Shown here one piece after another: positions 1 through 5,174 of a DNA stretch of 6,925 bases. The notes under the pieces are model-generated. The model was given only the letters and a program-made list of their open reading frames with translations, did no database searches and was not told where the DNA came from. Numbering within the stretch: position 1 is the stretch's first letter; the number at the start of each line of letters is the position of its first letter. The translations under genes were made by a program, and so were the position numbers. Source of the stretch: an uncultured Phenylobacterium sp. (GTDB lineage: Bacteria > Pseudomonadota > Alphaproteobacteria > Caulobacterales > Caulobacteraceae); NCBI GenBank assembly GCA_945952175.1, contig CAMFHW010000227.1, forward strand, positions 1 to 6,925. The letters run 5' to 3'.

Positions 1-1
1 G

Positions 2-370
2 GGTAAGGCGGGCATCTATCGCGAGGACGCGATCGCTCCGGTCCCGGCCGAACTGCGCCGCCGCTGGTTCAAGAAGGCCGGCCAGGATCGCTGGGAAGTG
101 GCCGACGAGCTGCGCGCCCTGGTGGCCTTCCGCGAGCTCAACCTGATCGGCGACTGGCCGATGAAGGGCAAGTTCGACGTCATCTTCTGCCGCAACGTCG
201 TGATCTATTTCGACGAGCCGACCCAGGAGCGCATCTGGAACCGCTTCGCCCCGATGCTGGAGCCCGGCGGCACGCTTTACATCGGCCACTCGGAACGGGT
301 CACCGGACCGGCGGCCAACATCTTCCACACGGTGGGCCTGACCACCTATGCCCTGAGGAGCGGCCAATGA
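2..370 (+). CDS. cheR: Chemotaxis protein methyltransferase CheR, C-terminal part (5' end outside window)
   Basis: This is the last 122 codons of a CheR-type methyltransferase, which uses S-adenosylmethionine to methylate glutamates on chemoreceptors in the cytoplasm. The frame is open from base 2, so the gene begins upstream of the window; the GTG at 98 is internal and not the start. The segment shows the CheR signature around residues 55-75 of the visible part: FDVIFCRNVVIYFD, followed by a helix and PGGTLYIGHSERV near 90-105, which are late elements of the Rossmann-type SAM-binding domain. The end (LTTYALRSGQ) is where CheR proteins usually stop, so the C-terminus looks complete. Its TGA overlaps the ATG of cheB by four bases (ATGA), which couples the two antagonistic receptor-modifying enzymes. 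There is no sign of a frameshift. The SAM-contacting N-terminal portion cannot be examined. Confidence 0.95.
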   Translation, partial: GKAGIYREDAIAPVPAELRRRWFKKAGQDRWEVADELRALVAFRELNLIGDWPMKGKFDVIFCRNVVIYFDEPTQERIWNRFAPMLEPGGTLYIGHSERVTGPAANIFHTVGLTTYALRSGQ

Positions 371-1410
371 GCGTCGGCGTCCTCGTGGTCGACGATTCCG
401 CGACCATGCGTGGCCTGATCGCCGCGGCCCTGCGCCGCGACCCGGAAATCGAGGTGCTTGGCTTCGCCAACGACCCGATCGAGGCCCGGGAGCAGATCAA
501 GAAGCTGAACCCCGACGTCGTCACCCTCGACGTCGAGATGCCCCACATGAACGGGCTGGAGTTCCTGGAAAAGATCATGCGCCTGCGGCCCATGCCGGTG
601 GTGATGGTCTCGACCCTGACCCAGGCCGGCGCCGAGGTGACCATCGCCGCCCTCGAGTTGGGCGCGGTGGAATGCATCGGCAAGCCGCACGGCGGCGCCA
701 CGCCGTCCGAGGCCTTCAAGGACCTGGCGGAAAAGGTGAAGGCCGCCGCCCGCGCCCGGGTGAAGCCCTATTCGGGTCCGGTCGCGCCTGTCGAGCGGTC
801 CAGCGACTACCGGGCCGCCAAGGACCTGATCCTGGCGATCGGCTCCTCCACCGGCGGGGTCGAGGCGCTGATGACGGTGCTGGCCAACTTCCCCGAGACC
901 TGTCCGCCGACCGTAATCACCCAGCACATGCCGGCGACCTTCACCAAGAGCTTCGCCGCCCGCCTGGACCGCATCTGCGGCGCCCACGTCGCCGAGGCCC
1001 ATGACGGCGCTCGCCTGCTGCCCGGCCACGTCTATGTCGCGCCCGGCGGCGACTATCACCTGGAAGTGGTCGGCACGACGCACCCCGCCTGCCGCCTGCG
1101 CGAAGCCGACCCGGTGAACGGCCACCGCCCGTCGGTGGACGTTCTGTTCGAATCCGTCGCCCGGCTGCACCGGCCTGCGACCGGTGTCATCCTGACCGGC
1201 ATGGGCCGCGACGGCGCCCAGGGCCTGCTGACCCTGCGCAACGGCGGCGCCCGCACCCTCGGCCAGGACGAGGCGAGCTGCGTCGTCTACGGCATGCCCA
1301 AGGCCGCCTTCGAGATCGGGGCTGTCGAAAAGCAGGTCCCGCTGGCGCGCATGGGCCCGACCATCCTCAATATCTGCTCGGCCTCGGCCGAAGCCCAAAG
1401 GAGCGTGTGA
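367..1410 (+). CDS. cheB: Chemotaxis response regulator protein-glutamate methylesterase/deamidase CheB
   Basis: CheB removes methyl groups from receptor glutamates and deamidates receptor glutamines, and is activated by phosphorylation from CheA. The 347-residue protein has the normal length and two domains. The receiver (about 1-120) keeps all key residues: D9/D10, phospho-acceptor D55 in TLDVEMPHMNG, S82/T83 and K106 in GKPHGG. After a linker (about 125-150) comes the methylesterase domain with the catalytic triad S161 (GSSTGG), H187 (QHMP) and D282 (GMGRDG). The start ATG overlaps the cheR stop by four bases and the start residues MSVGVLVVDD lead directly into the first receiver strand, so no other start is plausible. 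The protein should be fully functional. The stop overlaps the cheY start by one base. Confidence 0.98.
   Translation: MSVGVLVVDDSATMRGLIAAALRRDPEIEVLGFANDPIEAREQIKKLNPDVVTLDVEMPHMNGLEFLEKIMRLRPMPVVMVSTLTQAGAEVTIAALELGAVECIGKPHGGATPSEAFKDLAEKVKAAARARVKPYSGPVAPVERSSDYRAAKDLILAIGSSTGGVEALMTVLANFPETCPPTVITQHMPATFTKSFAARLDRICGAHVAEAHDGARLLPGHVYVAPGGDYHLEVVGTTHPACRLREADPVNGHRPSVDVLFESVARLHRPATGVILTGMGRDGAQGLLTLRNGGARTLGQDEASCVVYGMPKAAFEIGAVEKQVPLARMGPTILNICSASAEAQRSV
1397..1403 (+). promoter_or_regulatory. Ribosome binding site of cheY
   Basis: AAAGGAG lies six bases before the ATG at 1410 and inside the last codons of cheB. It favours the ATG at 1410 over the GTG at 1407 and over the internal ATG at 1428. 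Confidence 0.75.
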
Positions 1411-1799
1411 TGCCCTCCGCCGCCGCCATGAAGGTCCTGATCGTCGACGATCAGCAGACCATGCGCAGTCTGATCCGCACCAGCCTGCACGCCCTGGGCA
1501 TCACCCAGACCCGCGAAGCCCCCGATGGCGAGGAAGCCCTGCGCGCCCTGCTCTCGGTGCCGGTGAACCTGGTCATCACCGACTTCAACATGCCCAAGCT
1601 CGACGGCCTCGGCCTGCTGCGCGCCATCCGCGCCCACGGCCCGACCGCGAAGACGGCGGTGATCATGCTGACCGGTCGCGCCGACCGCGAGCTGGTCCAG
1701 CGCGCGGTGCAGTTCGGGGTCAACAACTACCTTGTGAAACCGTTCACCACCCAGACGCTAAAAGAGAAGATCGAAGCGGTGTTCGGGGCCCTTACATGA
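1410..1799 (+). CDS. cheY: Single-domain chemotaxis response regulator CheY (CheYII type)
   Basis: This is a stand-alone receiver of 129 residues that takes phosphate from CheA and, in the family, acts on the flagellar switch or serves as a phosphate sink. The phosphorylation pocket is complete: D13/D14 in LIVDDQQTMR, acceptor D58 in ITDFNMPKLDG, T88 in IMLTGR and K110 in LVKPF. It ends two turns after the last helix, with no tail or output domain. The ATG at 1410 overlaps the cheB stop (TGATG) and has a good ribosome binding site; the N-terminal MPSAAA is a short extension before the first strand. It corresponds by position to cheYII of Caulobacter. Which CheY of the organism binds FliM cannot be told from this sequence. 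The stop overlaps cheD by four bases. Confidence 0.96.
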   Translation: MPSAAAMKVLIVDDQQTMRSLIRTSLHALGITQTREAPDGEEALRALLSVPVNLVITDFNMPKLDGLGLLRAIRAHGPTAKTAVIMLTGRADRELVQRAVQFGVNNYLVKPFTTQTLKEKIEAVFGALT

Positions 1800-2362
1800 T
1801 CGTCGAGAACGCCTCGCACCTGCATACCGGTAAGAAGGTCCACGTCATCCAGGGCGAGCACCACGTGACGTCGGACCCCGATGTCATGCTCACCACCATC
1901 CTGGGCAGCTGCGTCGCCGTGTGCCTGCGCGACACCAAGATGGGCATCGGCGGGATGAACCACTTCCTGCTGCCCGAAGGCAAGGCCGAGGGCCTGGACG
2001 AAAGCCGCCGTTACGGCGCCTACGCCATGGAACTGCTGATCAACGACATCCTGCGCTCCGGCGGCCGTCGCGAGCGCATGGAGGCCAAGCTGTTCGGCGG
2101 CGCCCGCATGTTCGGCGGCCTCTCCGACGTGGGCGCGTCCAACGCCGCCTTCGCCGAGAAATTCCTGCGCGACGAAGGCATTCCGGTGGTCGGCGGCAGC
2201 CTGGGCGGCTTCGGCGCCCGGCGCGTCCAGTACTGGCCCGCCACCGGCCGGGCCCAGCAACGCACCGTCACCGACACCAACGAGGTGGCGCGCCTGAAGG
2301 AAGTCCCGGCCAAGGTGGTGGCGCCCGCCGCGGCCGACGACGGCGACCTGGAGCTGTTCTGA
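1796..2362 (+). CDS. cheD: Chemoreceptor glutamine deamidase CheD
   Basis: CheD hydrolyses specific glutamine side chains of chemoreceptors to glutamate and, in organisms with CheC, also binds that phosphatase. The 188-residue protein shows the catalytic set at the spacing known from Thermotoga CheD: T33, C39 in the ILGSCV motif, and H56 in GMNHFLLP (Cys to His 17 residues, Thr to Cys 6). Further family motifs are RYGAYAMELLINDI (about 72-85), KLFGGARMF (about 98-106) and a GGxxGR-like loop near 173. No cheC is in the window. About 30 residues extend past the catalytic fold and end in DDGDLELF; nearly the same peptide ends the next protein, which is unusual. The ATG overlaps the cheY stop (ATGA), and the TGA shares one base with the next start, so translation is probably coupled. 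Confidence 0.96.
   Translation: MIVENASHLHTGKKVHVIQGEHHVTSDPDVMLTTILGSCVAVCLRDTKMGIGGMNHFLLPEGKAEGLDESRRYGAYAMELLINDILRSGGRRERMEAKLFGGARMFGGLSDVGASNAAFAEKFLRDEGIPVVGGSLGGFGARRVQYWPATGRAQQRTVTDTNEVARLKEVPAKVVAPAAADDGDLELF
2350..2353 (+). promoter_or_regulatory. Ribosome binding site of the cheU-like gene
   Basis: GGAG in the final codons of cheD lies eight bases before the ATG at 2362 and supports that start, which shares one base with the cheD stop codon. Confidence 0.6.
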
Positions 2363-2721
2363 TGAGCCAAGCCGCACCGAGCCATACCCCGGAGGTGCTG
2401 GCCTCGCTCGCGGCGGAGCTCGAGCACGCCGGCGCCCTGTGCGACAAGCTCGAGCTTTTGGTCACCCAGCTGGTCCGCGCCAGCCGGGGCGAACCGCTGC
2501 AGATCGCCCTCACCGAGGCCCAGACGCTCGACGTCCTGACCCAGCACCTGGCCGCGCTCGCCATCTTCACGCGCAACCTGGCCCAGCAGGCGCCGTCCGG
2601 CGCCTTCGACCTCGACCACGCCGTGGCCGGCGTGACCCTGGGCGACTTGGCCAGGCGCCTCGCGCGCGTCAGCCACGACGGCGAGGCGCTGGCATCCTCC
2701 GGCGACCTCGATCTCTTCTAA
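2362..2721 (+). CDS. cheU: Small helical chemotaxis-cluster protein, CheU-like
   Basis: This is a 119-residue soluble protein with no signal peptide or membrane segment. It is predicted by eye to be mostly helical: a heptad-like helix about 10-40 (LASLAAELEHAGALCDKLELL), a second about 49-76 (TEAQTLDVLTQHLAALAIF) and a third about 92-110. The symbol rests on position between cheD and a tailed CheY in the Caulobacter-type cluster, not on a recognised domain. Its biochemical function is not established as far as I know. Two details are suggestive: D57 and Q61 form a D-x-x-x-Q pair in the second helix, the spacing of the catalytic pair in CheZ phosphatases, and the protein ends in SGDLDLF, acidic-hydrophobic like the CheY-binding tail of CheZ. 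It starts within the cheD stop and is certainly translated with its neighbours. Confidence 0.8.
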   Translation: MSQAAPSHTPEVLASLAAELEHAGALCDKLELLVTQLVRASRGEPLQIALTEAQTLDVLTQHLAALAIFTRNLAQQAPSGAFDLDHAVAGVTLGDLARRLARVSHDGEALASSGDLDLF

Positions 2722-2736
2722 CAGGACCCATCCCCC

Positions 2737-3333
2737 ATGGCCCTGGATCCCGCCATCCGCATCAATCTCGAAAGGTCGGTCGTCCTGCTGGTCGACGACA
2801 ATCCGCAGGCGCTCGAGGCCCTGTCGGGGATGGTGCGCGGCTTCGGGGTGCGCAAGCAGTTCAAGTGCAAGTCCGGGGCCGAGGCGATGCACGTCGTCAA
2901 GACCCAGGAGCTCGACCTCATCGTCATCGACAGCTCCATGCCCGACATGGACGGCTACGACTTCGTCCGCTGGCTGCGGCGCGAGGCGGCGCCGGAGGTC
3001 CAGTTCACCCCGGTGATCATGCTGACCGGCCACGCCGCCCGCAGCATGGTGGAGAAGAGCCGCGACAGCGGCGCGAACTTCGTGATGGCCCGGCCCTTCA
3101 CCCCGGAGATCCTGCTGCAGCGGATCTTCTGGGTCGCCAAGGACGAGCGCCAGATGGTCAAGGCCGACAGCTATGTCGGCCCCGACCGCCGCTTCAAGAA
3201 CCTCGGTCCGCCGCTGGGCATGAAGGGTCGCCGCAAGGACGACCTCTCCGGCCATATCGGCGCGGCGACCGACCCGAACCTCGATCAGACGGACATCGAC
3301 CAGATGTTCAAACCCGCGCGGGTGCAGCTTTGA
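2737..3333 (+). CDS. CheY-like receiver with conserved arginine-rich C-terminal tail (CheYIII type)
   Basis: The 198-residue protein has a receiver (about 14-137) followed by a tail of about 60 residues. The pocket has D20/D21, acceptor D65 in VIDSSMPDMDG and T97, but the normally invariant lysine is R119 (MARPFTP). A short N-terminal arm (MALDPAIRINLERS) precedes the first strand. The tail (144-170) contains YVGPDRRFKN and GMKGRRKDD, two arginine clusters separated by a Gly/Pro-rich turn, and the protein ends in ARVQL. By position it equals cheYIII of Caulobacter. Caulobacter CheY-like Cle proteins are reported to bind c-di-GMP through an arginine-rich stretch and to act at the flagellar motor; membership of that group is an inference here. 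It starts 15 bases after the cheU-like gene, with a modest AGGA at 2723-2726. A diverged copy lies at 5040-4438. Confidence 0.92.
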   Translation: MALDPAIRINLERSVVLLVDDNPQALEALSGMVRGFGVRKQFKCKSGAEAMHVVKTQELDLIVIDSSMPDMDGYDFVRWLRREAAPEVQFTPVIMLTGHAARSMVEKSRDSGANFVMARPFTPEILLQRIFWVAKDERQMVKADSYVGPDRRFKNLGPPLGMKGRRKDDLSGHIGAATDPNLDQTDIDQMFKPARVQL

Positions 3334-3782
3334 GCGACGCCGAATTCATCAAGGTCAAATACCGGCTCACCGACCAGGTGGCCAAGCCGGGCGGCATGAC
3401 CGCCGAACTCGCCAACGAGCGCGCCATGCGCGAGTTGGCCGCCCTGGGCGGCGACGCCCGCAAGGCGATCGGCGCGACGATCTCGCGCATGGAAGAGATG
3501 GTGAAGGCCCGCGAGGCGACCGTCGACGCCGTCTATGACGAAAGCTCGACCGTGCTGGACATCGCCGGCATGTTCAATCAGCGCATCCTCTGCGACGCCG
3601 CCTACAGCCTGTGCGAACTCGCCGACCGCCTGCGCACCATCGGCCGCCACGACTGGCAGGCCATCGGCGTCCATGTCAGCGCCCTGCGCCTGATCTGGTC
3701 CAAGGACAAGAACGTCGGCCCGGACATGAAGACCGTCGTCGACGGTCTCTGGGCGCTCACCGACCGCTTCAACCCGACCTAG
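3330..3782 (+). CDS. cheE: CheE-like small helical chemotaxis-cluster protein
   Basis: This 150-residue soluble, mostly helical protein is the last gene of the plus-strand che operon. The proposed start is TTG at 3330, overlapping the previous stop as TTGA; it gives MSDAEFIKVKYRL and mirrors the ATGA overlap at the same junction of the duplicated pair. The next ATG (3396) would remove the N-terminal segment. Visible elements are a long helix about 25-70, DIAGMFNQ (77-84) followed by SLCELADRL, then AIGVHVSALRLI (111-122) with H115, and a closing helix ending DGLWALTDRF. H115 and the residues round it are kept in the paralogue. The helical fold with a conserved histidine recalls phosphotransfer-like proteins, but the classical HPt motif is not evident, so I assign no activity. 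The symbol follows position in the Caulobacter-type cluster. Confidence 0.82.
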   Translation: MSDAEFIKVKYRLTDQVAKPGGMTAELANERAMRELAALGGDARKAIGATISRMEEMVKAREATVDAVYDESSTVLDIAGMFNQRILCDAAYSLCELADRLRTIGRHDWQAIGVHVSALRLIWSKDKNVGPDMKTVVDGLWALTDRFNPT

Positions 3783-3795
3783 GCGGCGGCGCTCG

Positions 3796-3898
3796 GACGT
3801 CATTGCCGGGCTTGTCCCGGCCACCCATGATCACCGCATCGCCAAGGATGACCTCGCCCGCGCCTATGGGTCGCCGGGACAGGCCCGGCGATGACGTC
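3796..3898. repeat. Long imperfect inverted repeat between convergent operons (REP-like)
   Basis: Arms at 3796-3828 and 3866-3898 match at 30 of 33 positions when one is reverse-complemented; two of the three differences would be G-U pairs in plus-strand RNA, and one (C opposite C) is a true mismatch. The 37-base middle has no gene. Each arm also holds its own small hairpin: GCCGGG/CCCGGC around a 5-base loop at 3805-3821 and 3873-3889. The element starts 13 bases after the cheE-like stop and ends 15 bases before the stop of the opposing gene, so it fills the convergent gap. It resembles the dispersed GC-rich palindromes common in alphaproteobacterial intergenic regions. It may end transcription from both sides, although no T-run follows either arm, so classical intrinsic termination is not shown. 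Confidence 0.8.
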
Positions 3899-3913
3899 AT
3901 TTGGTGAGAGCGC

Positions 3914-4441
3914 CTACTCCAGCCCCTCGGCCGCGTCGCCGTCGGCGTCGGCCGGCCGGGTCTCCGTCGTCGGCTTGGCGAAGCGCTGGCTCACCCGGCG
4001 CAGGCCTTCGAGGATCGCCTGGGTGCCGGCGCCGTCCCGGGCCGCCTCGGTCTTCAGCAGCAGGCGGAAGGCGCGCAGGTGCACGGCCACCGCGTTCACG
4101 TCCCAGGTCTTCCCGCTCATCAGGTAGTCGAGCAGGTCGGCCAGGCTGACCAGCATGGTGTCGATGGGCTTCAGGTTGCAGGCCGTGGCCACGCCCACCG
4201 TCTTGCTCACCAGCCCATAGAGCTCGCTCGCCACCTCGGCGTTGAACGCGCCCTGGGCGCGCGCGACTAGCGCCTCGGACTTGTCGAGCACGACCGAAAG
4301 CTCGCCCAGGCAGTCGGCCTGGATGCCCTCCAGCCCCTTGTGGGCGTCGCGCATGGCGTCGGCCACGGGCTTGCCGCCGGGCGTGCGGATCAGCTTGGCG
4401 AGGCGGACCTCGGGGGTGTGGATCGAGACGGCGCCGCTCAT
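3914..4441 (-). CDS. Second CheE-like helical protein (paralogue of the 3330-3782 product)
   Basis: This 175-residue protein is homologous to the CheE-like protein at the end of the plus-strand operon. The clearest match is AVAVHLRAFRLL (117-128, with H121) against AIGVHVSALRLI, then EGLRRVSQRF (145-154) against DGLWALTDRF, and a PGG near residue 22 in both. The start is ATG at 4441-4439, overlapping the upstream stop as ATGA; the frame stays open to 4642 but that part is antisense-frame noise inside the upstream gene. Compared with its paralogue it has an acidic low-complexity tail of about 20 residues (ADADGDAAEGLE) and lacks the DIxG motif in the middle helix. There is no signal peptide or membrane segment. 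It probably partners the tailed receiver encoded just before it. Biochemical function is unknown. Confidence 0.85.
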   Translation of the reverse strand: MSGAVSIHTPEVRLAKLIRTPGGKPVADAMRDAHKGLEGIQADCLGELSVVLDKSEALVARAQGAFNAEVASELYGLVSKTVGVATACNLKPIDTMLVSLADLLDYLMSGKTWDVNAVAVHLRAFRLLLKTEAARDGAGTQAILEGLRRVSQRFAKPTTETRPADADGDAAEGLE

Positions 4442-5040
4442 ATCTGCACCCGCCGGGTCTTCAGCATGCCGTCGATCATCTCTTGTTCCATGTTGGGGCC
4501 CTGGGACTCGCCGACCTCGGGCGGGAGGTCGTCCCGCCGACGGCCGGCCATGCCCGCGGGCACGCCCTCGTTCTTGAAGCGCCGGTCCGGACCCACATAG
4601 CTGTCGCACTCGACGAACCGGCGGCCTTCCTTCGAAATCCAAAGGATGCGCTCCAGCACCGAGATCGAGGTCAGCGGCTTGGCGATGATGAAGTGGGCGC
4701 CGCAGTCGCGCGCCTTGTTGACCGCGCCGTTCGGCGTGTGACCCGCGGTCAGCAGCACCGGGACGTAGCAGTTCGGCTGGATGCCCGAACGCCGCAGCCA
4801 GCTGACGAAATCATAGCCCGCGCCGGACGCGCCCATGGCGTCGACGATCATCAGGTCCAGCTCGACTTTCTGAACGGTCGCCTCGGCCTCGGCGACGGTC
4901 TCGCAGCGGTGCAGAACCTTGGCGCCGAAGCCGGTGAGGATCTGGACGAGGATGCTCATCCCAAGCGGGGTTTCCTCGAGCAGCAGCACCGAGGCGCGAT
5001 TGAGGTTGAACCGGGCTCGCGATTCTGGATTCAGCCCCAT
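4438..5040 (-). CDS. Tailed CheY-like protein with degenerate receiver (paralogue of CheYIII type)
   Basis: The 200-residue protein aligns over its whole length with the CheYIII-like protein at 2737-3333, including the N-terminal arm and the C-terminal RVQ ending. The receiver pocket is degraded: the acidic pair is E22/E23 (LLLEETP), D67 remains but the following MPxMDG loop reads AMGASGAG, and the switch threonine position (five after P94) is A99, with a threonine one place earlier at 98; K121 is present (IAKPL). Magnesium binding and phosphorylation are therefore doubtful. In contrast the tail (146-172, DSYVGPDRRFKN then GMAGRRRDDL) is 22 of 27 identical to the paralogue, against 21 of 54 for the preceding receiver segment. 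The start ATG at 5040 has GGAG at 5048-5045. It may be a phosphorylation-independent form, perhaps responding to c-di-GMP through the arginine tail (inference). Confidence 0.9.
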   Translation of the reverse strand: MGLNPESRARFNLNRASVLLLEETPLGMSILVQILTGFGAKVLHRCETVAEAEATVQKVELDLMIVDAMGASGAGYDFVSWLRRSGIQPNCYVPVLLTAGHTPNGAVNKARDCGAHFIIAKPLTSISVLERILWISKEGRRFVECDSYVGPDRRFKNEGVPAGMAGRRRDDLPPEVGESQGPNMEQEMIDGMLKTRRVQI

Positions 5041-5174
5041 GCGTCTCCGCCCGCCCTCTACGCCGCCCCCTTCGAGGGCGGCCCGGCGCCCGCGGCGGCG
5101 GTGGGACGGCCGCGCGGACGCTCAGACCATCGCAAGACAGCGTTAATAAGAGCTTCCCGCTGGTGAACCTGGGC
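5041..5174 (-). other. Intergenic leader between the PHP hydrolase gene and the tailed CheY-like gene
   Basis: This 134-base gap separates two minus-strand genes and is the only room for a promoter of the 5040-3914 pair. It has an isolated AT-rich patch at 5143-5150 (TTAATAAG). That patch includes TTAA followed, after seven bases, by TTCC at 5154-5157, a half match to the CtrA box TTAA-N7-TTAA, but I see no convincing -35/-10 pair or sigma-54 motif. No terminator with a T-run follows the PHP gene, so read-through from it is also possible. Confidence 0.4.
5051..5081 (-). promoter_or_regulatory. Leader hairpin next to the ribosome binding site of the tailed CheY-like gene
   Basis: CCGCCCTC at 5051-5058 and GAGGGCGG at 5074-5081 form a perfect 8-bp stem with a 15-base loop in the minus-strand leader. 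The proximal arm ends two bases before the GGAG ribosome binding site (5048-5045) of the gene starting at 5040. It could affect translation, but such stems also arise by chance in sequence this GC-rich. Confidence 0.35.

Noticed and set aside
346..1398. A 350-codon open frame on the minus strand opposite cheB
   Set aside because: It is the mirror of a strongly supported cheB reading frame in GC-rich DNA. The product is a Gly/Arg/His-rich composition with no recognisable motif.
1437..1454. Perfect 18-bp palindrome CTGATCGTCGACGATCAG inside cheY
   Set aside because: It is exactly the codons for LIVDDQ, the conserved first-strand motif of receivers, so chance codon choice explains it. No operator role is supported.
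2356..2360. GDL[ED]LF as a possible DNA sliding-clamp binding motif
   Set aside because: The clamp motif is normally QL[SD]LF; here the glutamine position is aspartate or glycine, and nothing links these chemotaxis proteins to replication.
2020..3255. A 411-codon minus-strand open frame across cheD, the cheU-like and cheYIII-like genes
   Set aside because: It spans three genes with clear families on the other strand and shows only the low-complexity composition expected of an antisense frame at high GC.
2439..3329. Long upstream extension of the CheE-like frame
   Set aside because: The frame stays open only because of high GC. The translated part is Arg/Pro/Gly noise inside other genes; homology begins after the TTG at 3330.
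4442..4642. N-terminal extension of the second CheE-like gene
   Set aside because: It lies inside the coding region of the tailed CheY-like gene and translates to Arg/Gly-rich noise. The ATG at 4441 gives the ATGA overlap and matches the paralogue.
4483..5166. A 227-codon plus-strand frame opposite the tailed CheY-like gene
   Set aside because: It is a shadow of the minus-strand gene, which has full-length homology to the CheYIII-like protein.
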